A stretch of 5,214 nucleotides of DNA from Propionibacteriaceae bacterium (lineage in GTDB: Bacteria; Actinomycetota; Actinomycetes; Propionibacteriales; Propionibacteriaceae), in contig CAJPNZ010000154.1 of NCBI GenBank assembly GCA_905372155.1, positions 1 to 5,214 of the forward strand. Reading direction: 5' to 3'. The notes beneath the pieces are model-generated. The model had not been told where the DNA came from. It worked only from the letters and a program-made list of their open reading frames with translations, and searched no databases. The translations under genes were made by a program, and so were the position numbers. This document shows positions 4,892 through 5,214 of the stretch, piece by piece (within the stretch, counting starts at the first letter, position 1; each line of letters opens with the position of its first letter).

Positions 4892-5214
<323 letters not shown>

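Overview
The window is GC-rich chromosomal DNA carrying the streptomycin (str) ribosomal operon of an actinobacterium. The calls for S12, S7, EF-G and EF-Tu rest on diagnostic family motifs and full family lengths. High GC, strong C/G bias at third codon positions, GTG starts and the style of the EF-G and EF-Tu sequences all point to Actinobacteria. Propionibacteriales is my best guess from the EF-Tu N-terminus, but it is not proven.

Layout. Bases 1-80 appear to hold the last codons of an unrecognised upstream gene. A good sigma70-type promoter (TTGACC, 17-nt spacer, TACCCT; 154-182) then drives rpsL, rpsG and fusA. Between it and the rpsL GTG start is a leader of about 200 nt with several perfect or near-perfect stems. 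rpsL and rpsG overlap as TAATG. rpsG and fusA are separated by 70 nt containing a 10-bp perfect hairpin. A 17-bp perfect-stem hairpin follows fusA and probably terminates the operon.

The usual next gene, tuf, is displaced by about 1.5 kb. Between fusA and tuf lie a small Sel1/TPR-like repeat gene on the minus strand, convergent with fusA and with its own terminator, and a plus-strand rpiB-type sugar-phosphate isomerase gene. A 247-nt divergent intergenic region separates these two. It includes a 44-codon open frame whose stop overlaps the rpiB start as ATGA. The starts of both the Sel1-like gene and rpiB lack a clear Shine-Dalgarno sequence and sit 6-7 nt after a TAnnnT hexamer, as expected for leaderless mRNAs.

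tuf begins at 4892 and runs off the right edge. It appears to have its own promoter (TTGACT, 16-nt spacer, TAGCAT) immediately after rpiB and a hairpin-containing leader.

Functionally, S12 and S7 build the 30S decoding and head regions, while EF-G and EF-Tu are the elongation GTPases, so the window is core translation apparatus. The inserted pair is different in kind: a carbohydrate isomerase and a small repeat protein of unknown partner. I see no mobile element, CRISPR array, tRNA or rRNA. The observations most worth following are the structured rpsL leader, the interrupted fusA-tuf junction, the rpsG-fusA hairpin and the small frame before rpiB.
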